Translations under genes and position numbers: made by a program
Notes under the pieces: generated by a model
Databases searched by the model: none
Seen by the model: the letters and a program-made list of their open reading frames with translations, nothing else
What the model was told of the DNA's origin: nothing
Source of the DNA: Pseudomonadota bacterium
GTDB lineage: Bacteria; Pseudomonadota; Alphaproteobacteria; Rhizobiales; Tepidamorphaceae
DNA length: 7,446 nucleotides
Direction: 5' to 3'
Assembly: GCA_023435545.1 (NCBI GenBank)
Contig: JAEYRQ010000335.1
Location: 1 to 7,446, forward strand
Part shown: positions 6,942 to 7,446 of the stretch, piece by piece
Layout: each line of letters opens with the position of its first letter
How positions within the stretch are numbered: position 1 is the first letter of the stretch

Positions 6942-7446
6942 TCAATCGTCCCCCGAGGCGCACAGCCTGTGCATGCGCCGCATCCGTCCAGCATATTGGA
7001 GCATCGTCGCTGCCTGCGGCAAGCATACCCGGCGATTGCTGCTCCAGTTTACTTGGGCCGCGGCCGCTGGCGGGGGCGCCGCCGGCCGGCCAGCCCTGCT
7101 TCTTGCGGTAGATCGTCGACGGACTGATGCCCAGCGCCGCCGCCGCCTGACCGACATTGCCCTCGCAGGCATCGAGCGCCGCCTCGATGATACGGCGCTC
7201 CTGCACCCACAGCGGCTCGATCATGGTGCGCGAACCTGCTGCCGGCGCCTGGGCGGCCTCGCTGCGCGCCGGCACGCTCGACTGATGGCCGGCATGGGCT
7301 AGTGCCAGCGCCAGCATCGCCGCCGTGATCTCCTCGCCGTCGTTCATCACGACCACGCGCCGGATCACGTTCTCCAGCTGACGGACATTGCCTGGCCAGT
7401 CGTAGTTCATCAGCAGCGCCCGCGCGGCGGGCTCATAGCGCGTGAA
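6808..7446 (-). CDS. Sigma-54-dependent NtrC-type regulator, C-terminal part, with aberrant tail
   Basis: Partial: the gene enters from the right edge, and 212 codons are visible. The first residues are the end of an AAA+ sigma-54 interaction domain, with the family signature WPGNVRQLENVIRR. A linker of about 45 residues follows. Then comes a Fis-type helix-turn-helix (VQERRIIEAALDA through ALGISPSTIYRKKQGW, about 7203-7090). Such proteins hydrolyse ATP to activate sigma-54 promoters; the sensing domain is outside the window. Family members normally end soon after this helix-turn-helix, but here the frame stays open to 6808, overlapping the exported-protein gene by 134 nt. The tail is Cys/Gly-rich and has weaker G/C third-position bias (about 60 percent over the 35 codons before the overlap, counted by eye). 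A stop (TAA, 7049-7051) lies in the neighbouring frame, one base out of register, so the natural end is probably near 7049 with a frameshift between. Confidence 0.85.
   Translation of the reverse strand, partial: FTRYEPAARALLMNYDWPGNVRQLENVIRRVVVMNDGEEITAAMLALALAHAGHQSSVPARSEAAQAPAAGSRTMIEPLWVQERRIIEAALDACEGNVGQAAAALGISPSTIYRKKQGWPAGGAPASGRGPSKLEQQSPGMLAAGSDDAPICWTDAAHAQAVRLGGRLNGGCCTGLCCLSGSDVDDGGRGSCRQPGGHRRRGRGGHLTGPDA
6957..6979 (-). promoter_or_regulatory. Leader hairpin just upstream of the exported-protein start
   Basis: On the minus strand GGCGCA and TGCGCC flank an 11-nt stretch; an alternative inner stem, GCACA-GGC-TGTGC, uses part of the same bases. It ends 15 nt before the start codon, directly ahead of the GGGGGA ribosome binding site. 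It could modulate translation or be the remnant of a terminator for the regulator gene, but there is no T-tract. Structure is by eye; function is unknown. Confidence 0.3.

Overview
The window looks like a stretch of chromosome from a high-GC alphaproteobacterium, possibly Rhodospirillales-like. The grounds are strong G/C third-position bias, a groESL operon with a perfect CIRCE operator behind a CTTGAC-type promoter that fits both the vegetative sigma factor and alphaproteobacterial RpoH, and the general gene repertoire. The lineage is an inference; nothing here fixes genus or species. I see no mobile element, CRISPR array, rRNA or tRNA, and no gene-free stretch over 300 bases.

Layout. Positions 1-50 hold three 10-bp-phased GTGG repeats, the middle one containing a perfect DnaA-box consensus. 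A strong intrinsic terminator (51-80) ends the leftward groES-groEL operon (104-2112). Its promoter and CIRCE element sit at 2181-2248. Immediately upstream on the same strand are an arginase/agmatinase-family ureohydrolase (2260-3180) with an unusual metal-site motif and an EamA/DMT-type transporter (3199-4113, GTG start favoured by its ribosome binding site). These two probably form an operon, and no terminator separates it from groESL. Next, still on the minus strand, comes a small YdhR/ABM-like protein (4221-4538). It is divergent from an MFS transporter on the plus strand (4656-5849). A DUF427 protein follows (5990-6352, GTG start with a strong Shine-Dalgarno and its own promoter candidate). 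It converges with a minus-strand gene for an exported protein of unknown function (6366-6941). The right edge holds the C-terminal part of a sigma-54-dependent NtrC-type regulator whose open frame runs about 105 residues past its DNA-binding domain into the next gene, probably because of a one-base frameshift.

The only genes that clearly work together are groES and groEL, which form the chaperonin, with heat-shock control by HrcA/CIRCE and probably RpoH. The ureohydrolase and EamA exporter may handle a guanidino compound or its product, but that rests on adjacency alone. The rest reads as ordinary housekeeping and accessory chromosome. I found no convincing new multi-gene system. The points most worth a second look are the GGDDS ureohydrolase, the regulator's aberrant tail, the DnaA-box-like array at the left edge, and Pro176 in GroEL.
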